A stretch of DNA of 64,000 nt, from positions 37,903,994-37,967,993 of the forward strand of contig NC_092322.1 in the NCBI RefSeq assembly GCF_036785885.1, read 5' to 3'. A program made the position numbers and the translations under genes. This document shows positions 53,492-64,000 of the stretch, piece by piece. Position 1 is the first letter of the stretch, and each line of letters begins with the position of its first letter. The notes beneath the pieces were generated by a model. The model was not told the DNA's origin. It saw nothing but the letters and a program-made list of their open reading frames with translations, and did no database searches. The DNA comes from Coffea arabica. Its lineage: Eukaryota > Streptophyta > Magnoliopsida > Gentianales > Rubiaceae.

Positions 53492-54121
53492 ATGGATGTA
53501 CTGCGTATAAGGGAAGAGGTTGAACGGATGTTTACCGCCATTGGTTGGCGATCTTATCTTGATATTTTTTGCCCCACCTTTGTAGAACTGGTTAAAGAGT
53601 TTTACTCTACTTTTGAGTTTGACCTGCCTACAGGGTATACTGTAGATACCCCAAATGTGATTCACTTTCGACTAATGGGTCAAGAGTTCCATTTCTCCAT
53701 TACTCAATTCAATTTGGCATTTGAATTCATTACTCGGGAATATGCTGAGACTAGGGAGTACACTGAGAGTGGTTGTGACTACAAAGAATCATTTTATTCT
53801 CACTACCCCGATATTTGGAAGGAAATGTCTGTTGAAAGCGACCGTTATAACCCTTCTAGATCCAGGAGTTCTTATCTTAAGGAACCCAGTTCCCGATATA
53901 TTCAGCGCTTCTTAGCTTACAGTTACTCGGGTCGCAAGGATAGTTCCGGTATACTTTCGCGCCCTGAGTTCTTCTTTATCTGGTGTATGAAGAACAATAT
54001 TAAGGTAAATTTGGGGTGTTGGTTGGCATCTCAATTTAAGGCAGTTTTAGCCAAGAAAAACAAACCCTTGATACTCAGGTCGTATATCACACGCCTGGCA
54101 ATCCAGTTAGGGGGTTCTTAA
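53492..54121 (+). pseudogene. env-like / ATHILA ORF-1-type protein, copy B
   Basis: 209 codons, nearly identical to 21216-21842 (for example FTAIGW against FIAIGW, and LSRPEF against LSHPEF). It ends at a TAA after LAIQLGGS because its G run is one base shorter than in A. No membrane anchor is visible. Confidence 0.68.
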
Positions 54122-55566
54122 TCTCCAAAACCACAATCTCCATTTGGCCTTTGACATGAAATTTCTGGATGACGATTGTCTATTAAAAATGGGAGTTATA
54201 AAGCGGGTTGATGATACCCTCTGATTTACACTCTCGGGACTCATTCGAACACCAGGTCACTGCCTCTCTACACGAGCAGGGTCCTCTTCAGCTCCTGGAT
54301 CTACTAATGACACTGTCGGACCTTCCTCTTCTGTACCTCCTCCACTGCTGGCCTCCGATTCTGAGTGGCAATACCTGCGAGAATAGGTTCATCATATGGA
54401 CAAGTGGGTAATGAATATTGCTGATCAGGTGGCCCAGATGTCTCAGAATTTGGCTGCCTACCTCCACCATGTTGGCTTCACTCTGCCATTCCCACCTATT
54501 CCACAGTCGGTTGGGACCCTCCACTACGTATTCGGGGAAGTTTCATTGTCCTATTTGCTTTATTTGCTTTATGACCTCCATTGAGGACAATGTTGGATTT
54601 AGGTGTGGAGGAGCTGTGGTACAGCTAGTATTTTTAGTTTTTAGATGTTTTTCCTTTATTTCTTGTTATTTGTTCTATTTTTCATTTATTTTCTTTTCAT
54701 TTTTATTAGTAATTAGCATTTCTGTGACTGCCAAGGATTGATGATGGTTGGCTGACTCTAATTCTCCTATTATCAAATTTTAGTAATAAAAGTGTATCAA
54801 GTTAATTTGGTTAAATCCAATATATCTCTTTGGTGAATATCGATGCTTTTGTGATGCTTACAATTTTTGGTTAACTTTTCTTAGCATAGAGAATAACTGC
54901 TTGACATTTTACTTGCAAATTGGTCTAATTATTAACCTTAGTTCTCCATGTATGAGGAAATGAGGCTAGCTGCTATTATTTTATGTGATATCTTGAGTTA
55001 TTTTGCTGCCTAGTTATAAATAAATTTGGCTGTACTCTGCTAGTTATTACTGCTAAGTAACTAGGGGTCTACACCAAAAATGTTAATCCTTGCGTCAAAA
55101 AATAGTAATTTCTATGAGTACGTGGTCTTATAGCGACTACAGCTGAGTAATCGGGTTCTTTCATCTGACAATGTTTGAGTTCACGTCAAAAGGTTCTAAT
55201 GGTTAGAGACTAAATCTATTATTATTACTATCTAGTCAAAAATATAAAAAATGTGAAAGTTGTGTAAATGTGTGATTAAAGTTAGCCTGTTGATCTATGC
55301 GTCTAATGTTGAGATTTTGGTTAATAGTTGGACCGTTTACTGATAAATGTTGATCGACCATTCCTTTTTCTTAGAATAGTTAGCCATAAATTGGAGGAGC
55401 TTGCGGTTTAGAAGCTAACCGAGGTGATGTTTCTTGGATCTTGACCATTGATGCTTGATATGTGTTTTTCTCGGTATCTTGGCAATAAGATAGATGGAGT
55501 GATAGCCATTATCAGGAATTGATGTTGGTTTGCTATTCTCATGCTTGAGGACAAGCATGGTCTAGG

Positions 55567-55578
55567 TGTGCAGGGAAT
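55567..55578 (+). other. Polypurine-tract region before the 3' LTR
   Basis: GTGTGCAGGGAAT immediately precedes TTGATAAG. It is preceded by GAGGACAAGCATGGTCTAGG, the usual lead-in to the Athila-type PPT. The tract is interrupted by TGC. Confidence 0.65.
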
Positions 55579-55725
55579 TGATAAGTCGCAATTTTTTCAT
55601 TTATTTTATAATTAATTTCCTCCTATTACCTTTAATTTCCTCCTATTACCTTACCAAATGTGCATTAATTAGCAGATTCTATTCATTTTTGACATTTGTG
55701 CTTATTGTAGGGAGTTGGAACAAAA
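55579..55725 (+). repeat. 3' LTR of copy B, truncated after 147 bases
   Basis: TGATAAGTCGCAA onward matches 37387-37514, with an extra TTTAATTTCCTCCTATTACC unit. Likeness stops at GTTGGAACAAAAT, so the remaining 1.25 kb of LTR is missing. Confidence 0.85.
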
Positions 55726-55739
55726 TTTTTATGGAATTT

Positions 55740-56720
55740 TGTATAAGGTATTTTTGACATTTTAGGTGACTCCATTAAGAATGATCATTCCCGTCACTTT
55801 GACACTTTAATCCAAATCATGAGGGGGTTATCTATAGCTTTTGAAACTATAGGGGGATTATGTAAAAAAAATGCTAAACTACAAGAGGGTAAAGTGAAAT
55901 TTGCCCTTTTACATTCGAGTAACTAAGGGCTTTTTTTAATTTGAGAAAAAACGGCCCATCAACCAACTTAATTAGAGTAGCACACAATTAGTTGTAATTG
56001 TTGGGTTTTGATAGAATTCAAAATCTCAAAAAAGTGAGCAACCCATAGAAAAAAGGGTCCAAGCTCCAAGTCAAAATTTAAAAACTGGACTTGACCGGTT
56101 TGGCTGATTCATTTGGCTTCACTCCGGTACAATGGTTTTGACTGATTTTTTTAACTTTTATGGTTTCTCATAGAATTGGATTGATATCAGGGTCAATTCA
56201 CAGTTTGATCGATTGAATTGGCCAGTTCGATTTGGTCCTTAAAACACTACATGTGATTTCAAAAGTTATGCATAATCTTTTGCAATTTGGACTTAATGTC
56301 AAAATGACATAAATAACCCACTATAATGGAAAATACGAAAATATCGATATTACCTTTGTTCAAAAATCAAAATGACTAAAGTGATTAAAATATATAAACA
56401 TAATATGTATAACATTTTAATCACTTATGATTTTGTGTTTTATCATATGATCCCTAATGGTTTAGTTTTTTATCACATAATACTCTTGTGATTTTCAAAA
56501 TAGATAGATAATCTCCTTATAGTTAACAAATAATTTTCAAATTTACATAAGGATACTTTTGATATTTTAGTTGATTCCGCTATGAAATGCAAATTATAAC
56601 ATTTTGATACTTTGGTTCAAACCATCAGAGAATTATGAATAACTTTTAAAATCATTGAAAAATTATGTGAAAAAACGCTAAATCATAAAGGACTAAAGTA
56701 TAATTTAACAAGGAAAAGAA
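55740..56720. repeat. Two fragments of a dispersed MITE-like family
   Basis: 55740-55920 and 56270-56710 share TTTTGACATTTTAG-GACTCC, CATGA-GGGGTTAT, GGGGGATTATGTAAAA and GCTAAACTACAAGAGGGTAAAGT-type modules. A third, shorter relative is at 37150-37350. I cannot define ends. Between them (55930-56260) is a stretch with ACCGGTTTGGCTGATTC and a CAGTTTGATCGATTGAATTGG box, with no gene. Confidence 0.5.
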
Positions 56721-57023
56721 AAATCTCTTTTCTAACGGAATAATTGGATGTTCAGCGTCAGCCTTCACATTTCCAACTTCTCCGATGTTATCTTTAAACT
56801 ACCTTTACGTTAGAAAAACATTTTGAGATGTCATAATTGCGGAGTACTGTCGGGTTGACTGTTCCCAGTTAGTAGAATCCGTGAGAGGAACGTAGATAAT
56901 AGTAGAAATTTCTTTCGAAATTTGCCAACCGTGCTACAAAGAAACACAGTCAGTCAGTGGGACATGCAGCAATTACCTCATGCTGTTAACAAAACAAAAC
57001 AGAACAAAAAGATGTACGAGCAA

Positions 57024-57508
57024 GTAAATTATCAATTTATTATAAGTAAATTAGATATAACCTTCCGGTGATTTTGTCTATTATCACATGATCTTTTTAA
57101 CATTTCAAAATTTTCATTTCACTCCACTATGATTTTATGTAAAGTAAAAATTTGATGAAAAGTAGCCTATATAACGCCGTTAATTGAAATACCAATAGTG
57201 CCTTTATATTAATACTAAATCAATCAATGACTTAATTGCCTTATATAAAGTATATGGGGATTTCATGGAGAAATACAAAAATTATGGAGGGTAAAATGGA
57301 TATTTATACAAATCATAAGGGAATTATATGGAGATTAAAATTTTATCACACATTTTTAGATTGCATTTGATATAATGCCGTAATTAATTGTGTATTCCGT
57401 TCTTTTTTCACTTTATATAAAACCATTGGGGGATTATGTAGCTATTTTAAAACCTAAGAGGGATCATCTGGCATTGTGTAAAATCATACGCAGTTATAAG
57501 TAATTTAT
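57024..57508. mobile_element. MITE-like element, about 485 bp
   Basis: TAAATTATC...TATAAGTAAATT at the left and TTATAAGTAATTTA at the right are partly inverted. ATCACATGATC near 57080 faces GATCATCTGGCAT near 57462. Belongs to the same broad family as 61900-62180. Borders uncertain. Confidence 0.4.
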
Positions 57509-57673
57509 TCAGTTATTATTCATAAATTCGGATTAGAAAGCACTTTACATGATGCTGTTGTAAACAAAGCATATAATGACGGATTAAATGCGAAGTTGTA
57601 ATTTTGGTGTGTATATTAATTTTGCGGCATGAAGCAAATAAAAATCTTCACTTCTTCTATACATAATAAAATT

Positions 57674-58451
57674 TCAATAATTGCTTTGGCTGCTGGAATC
57701 CAAGCACCAGCAATAATAGTCAGACCTCGAGCCCTCTAGCAATCCTCTCAAGCTCGTTCTGCCGCCATGATGCAAAATTGTTGCGCTTCTACAGGTCAAA
57801 TGCAAGAGGGTAGTCCTCCATATCGTGATACTGTGATCTCATTCTCATCTAAAGCCACATTGTCGCAACACAGCCTTCATAGGGATCTTGCGGGCCCATT
57901 TGAACGTCATGGCTGCCACCTAAAAAAAAAAAAAAATCACTAGGAGAGTCCCAAAAAATGATGATGTCCTTCTTGATGTAATGTACTACTAATAGCCAAA
58001 GTTAATTAAGTTACTTACCAAGGTATGCTTTTGTCAGATACTTGAGCGACTTGCTAAGGTTTCTTGTTTTCATAAGTGGTGGATATTTGGCCGTGTCCCT
58101 GCCAAAAAATTTCATAGGTGTCAAATTCTTTCTCTGCACTTGTTTCAACGACATTGCATCCCTCAGAAATTCTGGTTGTATTCCAGTTGCTTCATACCTG
58201 CAGAAGAATTTTTCACACTTCAAAGTCAGTCTCTAGAGTGCAATTCACTTTCTATGTGCCTATATATGTAGGATGTGAATTTGGACAATCTTTTTGTTGC
58301 GTCATTACCTATCGTTTGTGACGGGAAGTTGTGGTTTGACATATGTATGAAGGATTTTCCTTTCATACTCATCGATGGGGCAAAACTCTTGCACACAGAT
58401 CTAAAGAACCATCACTGCCACCTCCAACCATTTTGCTGACAGGTGCCGAAC
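57674..58451 (-). pseudogene. REXO4-like DEDDh RNA exonuclease pseudogene (three exons)
   Basis: The family (REXO4/ISG20-type) trims RNA 3' ends, in rRNA maturation for REXO4. Minus-strand exons: 58451-58309 (KMVGGGSDGSLDLCARV, frameshift, then KILHTYVKPQLPV), 58197-58019 (YEATGIQPEFLRDAMSLKQ, DTAKYPPLMKT, SKSLKYLTKAYLG) and 57919-57674 (QDPYEGCVATMWL, FASWRQNELERIARG, SDYYCWCLDSSSQSNY, TGA), all with GT-AG borders. Lesions: the acidic residues of the first exonuclease motif are missing before KMVG, the centre with the second and third motif is deleted between KNLTP and FFGRD, and two in-frame TAG codons lie in the last exon. Intron retention means a DNA-level duplicate, not a retrocopy. Confidence 0.87.
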
Positions 58452-58580
58452 CTGTGCAATAATAATTACTAAAAGTCCTAATTATCACCACAATTAATTA
58501 TAGAGCAAATCCAAGTACTGGAGCAGGGACCCTAGGTGTGCAATGGGTTACTTGATTCACCCTGTTCCCGAAGAGTTTGC

Positions 58581-59987
58581 TTGATTCGAGATACCAGATT
58601 CGTCTATAAAAATATTAATTTTGCGTACAATGGCAAGTAGGGTCGATTCCACAGGAAACGGGTAGGAAGTTATTTCTTTCCAAGTCAATAGAATAAAATT
58701 GGGGGATGAATAATGGGATGAAAATGAAAATAAAATAAATAAAATTCAACTGATAATTCCACAAGTACAATTTACTAAAAATAGCAGTTAATAAAATTCT
58801 ACTTAAAGGATCAACTGCTCAGGCATGGGCCAGTTAAATGATCATTGATGCAAAAATATTTCATTCGTTCGTTACTAGGTTGGTTATAGTCATCAACAAG
58901 CTCTGACAACCAGTTCTTCCTTACTTTTTCGACAGTCAAGGTACGACCATTGACTGCTTCCCTTATCAGAAAACAACCCTAGGTATGACCGTAGGAATTT
59001 AATTATCCAGTTGCATTAAAGTTAGAAGAACCCAACCCCAACAAATAAACACGCTGAGAGGGTTTATTTAGATCAGATCTTACATTTCCCCAACATAAAA
59101 CCAATTATGGTGGTTGCCATAGTTGTCAACTAAACGAACAATTATGGATTTAATTTAATTAACGTGGCAGTAGGCTATTATATTAAATCAAATACCCGAC
59201 CATTGATATTCAATTAATAAAATACCCATGAACAATTAATTCAGAAAATGCACGAATAGCAACAAATTGGAAGAAATAATGAAAATTCAATTAGATCTCA
59301 CAGATATTATGGACCGTGCATTCGCGTCGACCTTTGAATAGAGGAGAAAACTAGCCGCTCCTCATCATATGAACTTTGCGTGATTCGATTGATATCATCC
59401 ACACAATTGTCCAAGAATTAATTGCCAAGGAATTGGGAAAATAATGAGGAGGTAGACGAGAAAGTGTTATCTCTCCTTTAGAATTGTCTCAAGCAAAAGA
59501 AACGAATTCCAGAGTCAAAGTCACCTAAAGCAAAAAGCTAGAGAAAAGAAGAAAAGCTCCAACGTCTGACCAAGAGCCGAAAAAAAGGAAACTGAAGCTA
59601 ATGTCCCTATTAGACGTGAATCTGGCCTATTGTAATTGTTTTTCTATTTGAAGCCGCCGCCAGTGGAAGTCAGATCAGGAGCAAGCTTTTTCTAAGGGCT
59701 CCAATCCCACGCATCTGGTCCACGTGGACCTGGTTCCTTAATTGGGTCTCCTCCTGTTACTAAGCCTGCGGGTTCGGTTTTTCGGTAATCCTTTACAATT
59801 TCTGGCGTGGACACGTTCTGAAATAAAGGATTTTCTGGAAATTTATCTCAAAAGATTACTTTCAACACCAACCACCTATAATTTACATAAATATCAAATA
59901 TGAGCAAATTCTCAATGCTTAGCACAATGAGTAGCCAAAATTAGGATAGAATAATAGTGTAAAATGTGCTCAATAACCACTTTATCA
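58581..59987 (-). repeat. Solo LTR, Athila-type, minus strand
   Basis: 1407 bp, the length of the copy B LTR (1404). On the minus strand it starts TGATAAAGTGG and shares with the Athila LTR a CCTAGGGTT(G/A)TTTT core (near 58975; 669-683 in copy A) and the overall AATTAATT-rich layout. Perfect 5-bp flanks TTTGC (58576-58580, 59988-59992). No internal region follows, so it results from LTR-LTR recombination. Confidence 0.75.
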
Positions 59988-60064
59988 TTTGCAAGCCAGG
60001 GCGACCAGCCTTGCTCTACTGTTGTCAAGCCTGAATTCATCTTGTACGCCCAAATTAGCCAGAC

Positions 60065-60602
60065 TGTTAGGAAATTGACTTAATTTCTTTTAAGCAAATT
60101 TATTAATTTGTGGGAAAGTAACTAGTTTCGTACTTGGTTTTAGTTACTTGAAGTGGTAGTAAAAAAATTTCCTATTTTGTTTAGGATTTAGAGGTTATTT
60201 CCTATTCTATACAAGTTTAGAAATTAGCATTGTTTCCTATTGTTATTTGGGTTTTGACTAGATAATGTTCAGTATAAATAGGTGGGTTAGCATACTACAA
60301 AGAGACACACAAAAGCACACAAGGGTGACATGTAGCCTTATACATGGGGGTGAGAGAGGGTCCTTGGAAGATAAGAGATGGTATTTAAGGGTTGGATTTG
60401 GTTTCAAGTTGTATTCTTTTATAGGATTTTTCCTCTCATAATAAAGAACGAATTTCTCTCCGTGGACGTAGGTTTAATGATAGAGTCGAATCACGTTAAA
60501 TATTATGTGTCATTTATCTTTTATACTTGTGGATTGTTTCTCATTAAATTATTGTATACTTGATATTTCAATAGTCATGTGTTCCGCGCTTCGATTCTAA
60601 CA
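60065..60602 (+). repeat. Solo LTR of the small copia-like element family
   Basis: 538 bp starting TGTTAGGAAATTG and ending GATTCTAACA, colinear with 7309-7851 including CTATAAATAGG-like (near 60269) and CTTATACATGG segments, but clearly diverged. Flanks are CAGAC (60060-60064) and CAGAT (60603-60607), a 5-bp duplication with one change. No PBS follows. The ORF 60378-60563 is inside the LTR. Confidence 0.88.
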
Positions 60603-61545
60603 CAGATGGAATAGAACCCCCTAAAAAAAACGGTCCAATATGTTTTACTACTGTTGTGTAATGGAAATGTGAATATATAACTGTTGAGTTTAATTGTTGA
60701 TCTATACATTGTTTGAACGTGAGAATTGGCATGTTTCCCTGTGATTCCAGAGTGCACTGCGACTGCTCAGGACTGCGACGCAAAGGTCACATTCCCGGCC
60801 CTTGAAAATCCTCTCACACTCTACTTTCGGGTGCGGCCCTGATTTTGCAATTCAAGTCGAGCTAAACATTATTGTAAAAGCGCGACTTATTTATCCTTTC
60901 AGTTATTAAACTACAACAAACTCTAAACTTAATCTATCTGGATTACGTGTAGTAGCTTGTCCTACACAAGAATTTGCCAATATAATTGACGAGACAAAAG
61001 ATTAATTATATTATCATATGGTCATGAAATCGACCACAATTATATTCTAACACAGTTTGCAGGCTCATTTTTAGATGCAAATCCAATTTCCATCATCTAA
61101 GCTTTGTTGACATTTTTAACTCTCAAGTAAGCTGCACGTCATTTTTCTCTCAACATCCTATTGAAGACGATCTTGAAGCCATCCTCTCTGTGCTAGTCTG
61201 TAGCAAAACTAACAAAGAAAATAAAAAGGCAATGTCAAGAAAAGGAAAAGGCTGAAGTTGATAGAATAGGTTATCAAAAATTTCTCAAGATGCATTCTGT
61301 AAATGTCACAACATTTGCAAGATATAGAGAATAAACCTATATATTGTTAATGGAACTCAAAATTCAGAGTTATTGCAACTGGTAACAATGAAAAGAGAAG
61401 GGAAAAAAGCTCATTAGCCGACAAATTAGTTTTAATAGAAACAGGTAGATGGGACAAAAACTTGTAGTGATCATAATTATTTCTCCAATGTCTAAGCAAT
61501 TCATTTGGAGATCAAACCTGAATTTTATAGACAGAAGCCAAAATT
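60603..61545. other. Intergenic; partial paralogue of the 23150/63180 region
   Basis: 60945-61100 resembles 63178-63330 (GTGTAGTA-CTTGT-CTACA, CAATATAATTG, ATATTCTAA-ACA-TTTGC). It could be an old duplicate of the oxidoreductase upstream region. No coding likeness is seen. Confidence 0.5.
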
Positions 61546-61685
61546 CAGATTTGTAGGGAATCTGGGCTATGGTAAAGGGTGTTAATGTAGATGGGAGGAA
61601 AAAAAAGCCTAATTTCAGATTTATAGGGAATCTGGGCAATAGTATGGAATGTTAATGCAGATGAAAGATAAAACCAAAAAAAAAA
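61546..61685. repeat. About 67-bp tandem repeat, two units
   Basis: CAGATTT(G/A)TAGGGAATCTGGGC followed by GTTAATG(T/C)AGATG occurs at 61546 and 61615, each ending in a purine-rich stretch. The minus-strand ORFs 61370-61733 are readings of it. Confidence 0.8.
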
Positions 61686-62086
61686 AAACAACTGCATAAG
61701 GGAAGGTAAAAGGCTCATTATAAAATATACCACTGCGCCTAGGCCAAGTTGAAGTGAGCATTAGGGTAAGTTTCACATAACCCATATGCTTTTGCACAAT
61801 ACTAGGTGACTCTATTAAAGAATAACAATGGACAAAACAGGACACTGCAATTGACCAATACTCGCTCTAAAATTGTGTGTGATGAAATTATGATATATTC
61901 ACATAATCTTTGATTTTGCACAAATATCGACTTAGCCTTCATATAATTTTGTATTTACCAACATAATTCCCCCTTCTAATTTTATTCAATGTCGTTAGAC
62001 CCTTAATTAAGTTAGGTCAATATTTGCATTTCAACTAATGGCATTATAGATATTATTTTTTTCATTAAATTTTTGCTTTACATAAA

Positions 62087-62512
62087 ATCACATTATATGG
62101 ATATTTTGAAATTTTAGGAAATTAATGTGGTGTCATGCAAAAACGCATGGGCTTATGAGTAATTTAGCTTAAAAATTATTGTAAAATCATGATTTAATCA
62201 TATCACATAAAATCACATTGTATGGATATTTTGAAACCTTAGGAAATTAATGTGGTGTCACGCAAAAGCACATGGATTTATGAGTAATTTACCTTAAGAA
62301 TTATTTTAAAAAGCACGATTTAATCATATCATATCAGTTGATAACTTTAAGATATTTTGTACTTATCTATCTTTATTAAGGCTCTACCGTGATTTATGAG
62401 TAATTTACCTTAAGAATTATTTTTAAAAGCACGATTTAATCATATCATATCAGTTGATAACTTTAAGAAATTTTGTACGTATCTATCTTTATTAAGGCTC
62501 TACCGTGCACTA
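62087..62512. repeat. Nested tandem repeats, periods about 121 and 116 bp
   Basis: ACATAAAATCACATT(A/G)TATGG begins units at about 62087 and 62206. GATTTATGAGTAATTTACC begins units at about 62275 and 62391, each ending GGCTCTACCGTG. The second pair is nearly identical, so it is younger. Confidence 0.85.
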
Positions 62513-62556
62513 AGTTAAAAGTTCGACCATTGCTGGTGTATAAGAAGTGAAGCACC

Positions 62557-63001
62557 TAGAGCTGTTAAGTCAATCGAGTAGCTCGAAAGCTTGTTAGAGC
62601 TCGACTCGTTAAGGCTCGAGCTCGGGTCGTTAATTTTGGTTAACGAGTCGAGCTCGAGCTCGAAACTTGCTCGTTTAGTTAACGAGCCAAGTAAGTTCGG
62701 CTCGTTTGATACTCGAGTAGTTCGTTAGAGCTCGTTAATGAAGGGCATATTTGTCATTTTAGAAATCAAAATTATAAAAATTAAAAATTATAGGTTTTTA
62801 ATAAGGTTAATTTGCACGAGCTCGAGCTCGTTTGTGATAAATGAGTCGAGCTCGAGCCACATGTACATTTTACGAGCCGAGTTCGAACACATTTTAAAGC
62901 TCGTTTTCCTAACGAGCTCGAGTCGAACTCGGCTCGAATTAAACTCAAGTCGAGCTCGGCAGCCAAATGTTCGACTCAACTCGGCTCGATTAACAGCTCT
63001 A
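62557..63001. mobile_element. hAT-type MITE, 445 bp
   Basis: Inverted ends TAGAGCTGTTAA / TTAACAGCTCTA with a perfect 8-bp target duplication GAAGCACC (62549-62556, 63002-63009), the hAT signature. The interior is full of GAGCTCGAGCTCG-type palindromic modules in both orientations. No transposase. ORFs 62738-63133 and on the minus strand are readings of it. Confidence 0.93.
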
Positions 63002-63374
63002 GAAGCACCGTTCTTCCCTTCGACAAAAAGTTCAAAGGGTGCAGTAGTGCACTTAATTGGTTTAGAGATAGGTTCTCTCCCTCTAACCCGCAGATATTGC
63101 CTGGTTGGAATCCGCCCTTCCCAAGTAGCGTAGGATTAAGATGAAATTCTAATGGCTGGAAAAAAAATCTGTCTGTATTAGGTGTAGTAACTTGTACTAC
63201 ATAATATTCTGTCAATATAATTGCTGAGTAAAACAATACATTATTCATAATAGGTTATCGTATTCCACCATAATAATATTCTAATACAATTTGCGTGCTC
63301 ATTTTCAATCACCTAAACATTTTTGTCTCTTTCAACAAATCCCTTCAAGGGATTGGTTCTGCGGTTGACATTAA

Positions 63375-63599
63375 GGGGCACTTGGTTCTTACTTTGGAAT
63401 TGGAAAGGGAAATAGAATAATGGATAGAGGGCCTACTAATGAGGGTTTTAGTCAATTTCTCCCAATTTGGTTAGGAATCATGAATGGCCAAATTTTAAAG
63501 CATGATTTCAATATTTTAATTTCCATTGTACTGGACCAAGTGCGCAGTATTGGAATTATTGTATTTCCAAGTACCAAAACCCCTAAACCAAGTGGCCCC
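63375..63599. mobile_element. Tourist-like MITE, 225 bp (second copy)
   Basis: Same element as 23352-23576, with TAA on both sides (63372-63374, 63600-63602). Inserted before the duplication. Confidence 0.85.
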
Positions 63600-63795
63600 T
63601 AACTTTTCTGGCAATGTTGTATTGAAGATACGGTTTCCATTAATTGAAGCAATCGACTTTGTATTTGTTAAACAAGAACTTACGCGAATGTCAAATTATT
63701 CAGCCTTCTCGGATATTATACCAAATCTTTTTAGTATTAGTTTAATTATTCAGGAAACTACTTGTTTTATTATTATTCAATTGTGGTTTCGGATT

Positions 63796-63926
63796 TTTTT
63801 TTTTTTTTTTTATCGACACAGGGGTGTCCGGATAAATTCTTATGGGGTCCGACTAATCCCCTGCGGCCCGGACCCGGCGTCCAACCTGACCCGAACGTGA
63901 TAAGTGCGCGGAGGAACCCAGCGGAG
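63796..63926 (-). mobile_element. SINE-like retroposon (second copy), minus strand
   Basis: Same insertion as 23776-23903. The right-hand GGTTTCGGATTGTT (63927-63940) is intact; the left one has merged into the T run. Confidence 0.7.
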
Positions 63927-64000
63927 GGTTTCGGATTGTTAGTATGATTTGATAGTTTAATTCTAACTTCAAATTAGATTTGGTCAGTGAATGGTCTTAT

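Larger units (their letters stand above)
37387..55725 (+). mobile_element. Athila-type Ty3/gypsy retrotransposon, copy B (3' LTR truncated)
   Basis: The same element as copy A, but with its 5' end in the window (TGATAGGTCAC at 37387) and its 3' end reaching 147 bases into the 3' LTR. It lacks the Helitron and small LTR element of copy A and keeps the 8.2-kb nested LTR-like block. The 5' flank is GGGTA; the 3' flank is lost, so target duplication cannot be checked. Confidence 0.9.
63142..64000. repeat. Second copy of the 23119-23986 block
   Basis: Colinear with 23119 onward to the last base. The counterpart of the oxidoreductase pseudogene would begin just outside the window. Confidence 0.92.

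Noticed and set aside
62781-63133. ORFs of 60-131 codons on both strands
   Set aside because: Readings of the GAGCTCG-type array in the hAT MITE.

Overview
This window is nuclear DNA of a flowering plant, most likely a eudicot. It is AT-rich, gene-poor and packed with plant transposons: an Athila-type Ty3/gypsy element, a Helitron, a small copia-like LTR element, and Mutator-, hAT- and Harbinger-type MITEs. The genes and gene remains are plant families with plant introns: tau-class glutathione S-transferases (GSTU), a chloroplast alkenal/one oxidoreductase, and a REXO4-like RNA exonuclease. The species cannot be told from the sequence.

Layout. Positions 1-23116 (copy A) and 37387-55725 (copy B) carry the same decayed Athila-type element: 5' LTR, tRNA-Asp-type PBS, gag, protease, RT, RNase H, integrase, an 8.2-kb nested LTR-like insertion, and an env-like/ATHILA ORF. 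Both are dead, sharing in-frame stops and an Asp-to-Asn change in the RT active site. Copy A also holds a 2.7-kb Helitron and a 1.85-kb non-autonomous LTR element, both in the RT region; copy B preserves both empty sites. The likeness resumes at 23119 and 63142 and runs to the window end. The two blocks are therefore one direct segmental duplication with a period of about 40 kb, of which copy A has lost about 7.75 kb.

Between the copies, 24-37 kb is the genic island. It has a broken chloroplast oxidoreductase gene (about 23985-24562), a C-terminal scrap of a REXO4-like exonuclease (25650-25700), and a GSTU cluster. The cluster has one intact two-exon gene (34556-35470, minus strand, 220 aa) and three pseudogenes (32985-33837 minus, 29832-30712 minus, 28077-28792 plus). 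MITEs separate them.

After copy B, 55.7-63.1 kb holds repeat fragments, a three-exon REXO4-like pseudogene (57674-58451, minus), a solo Athila-type LTR in reverse (58581-59987), a solo LTR of the small copia-like family (60065-60602), tandem repeats and a hAT MITE with a perfect 8-bp target duplication. The only locus that looks able to make a cellular protein is the GSTU gene at 34556-35470. I did not find an unknown gene system; what is most informative is the layered insertion history, readable because the duplicate keeps empty sites.
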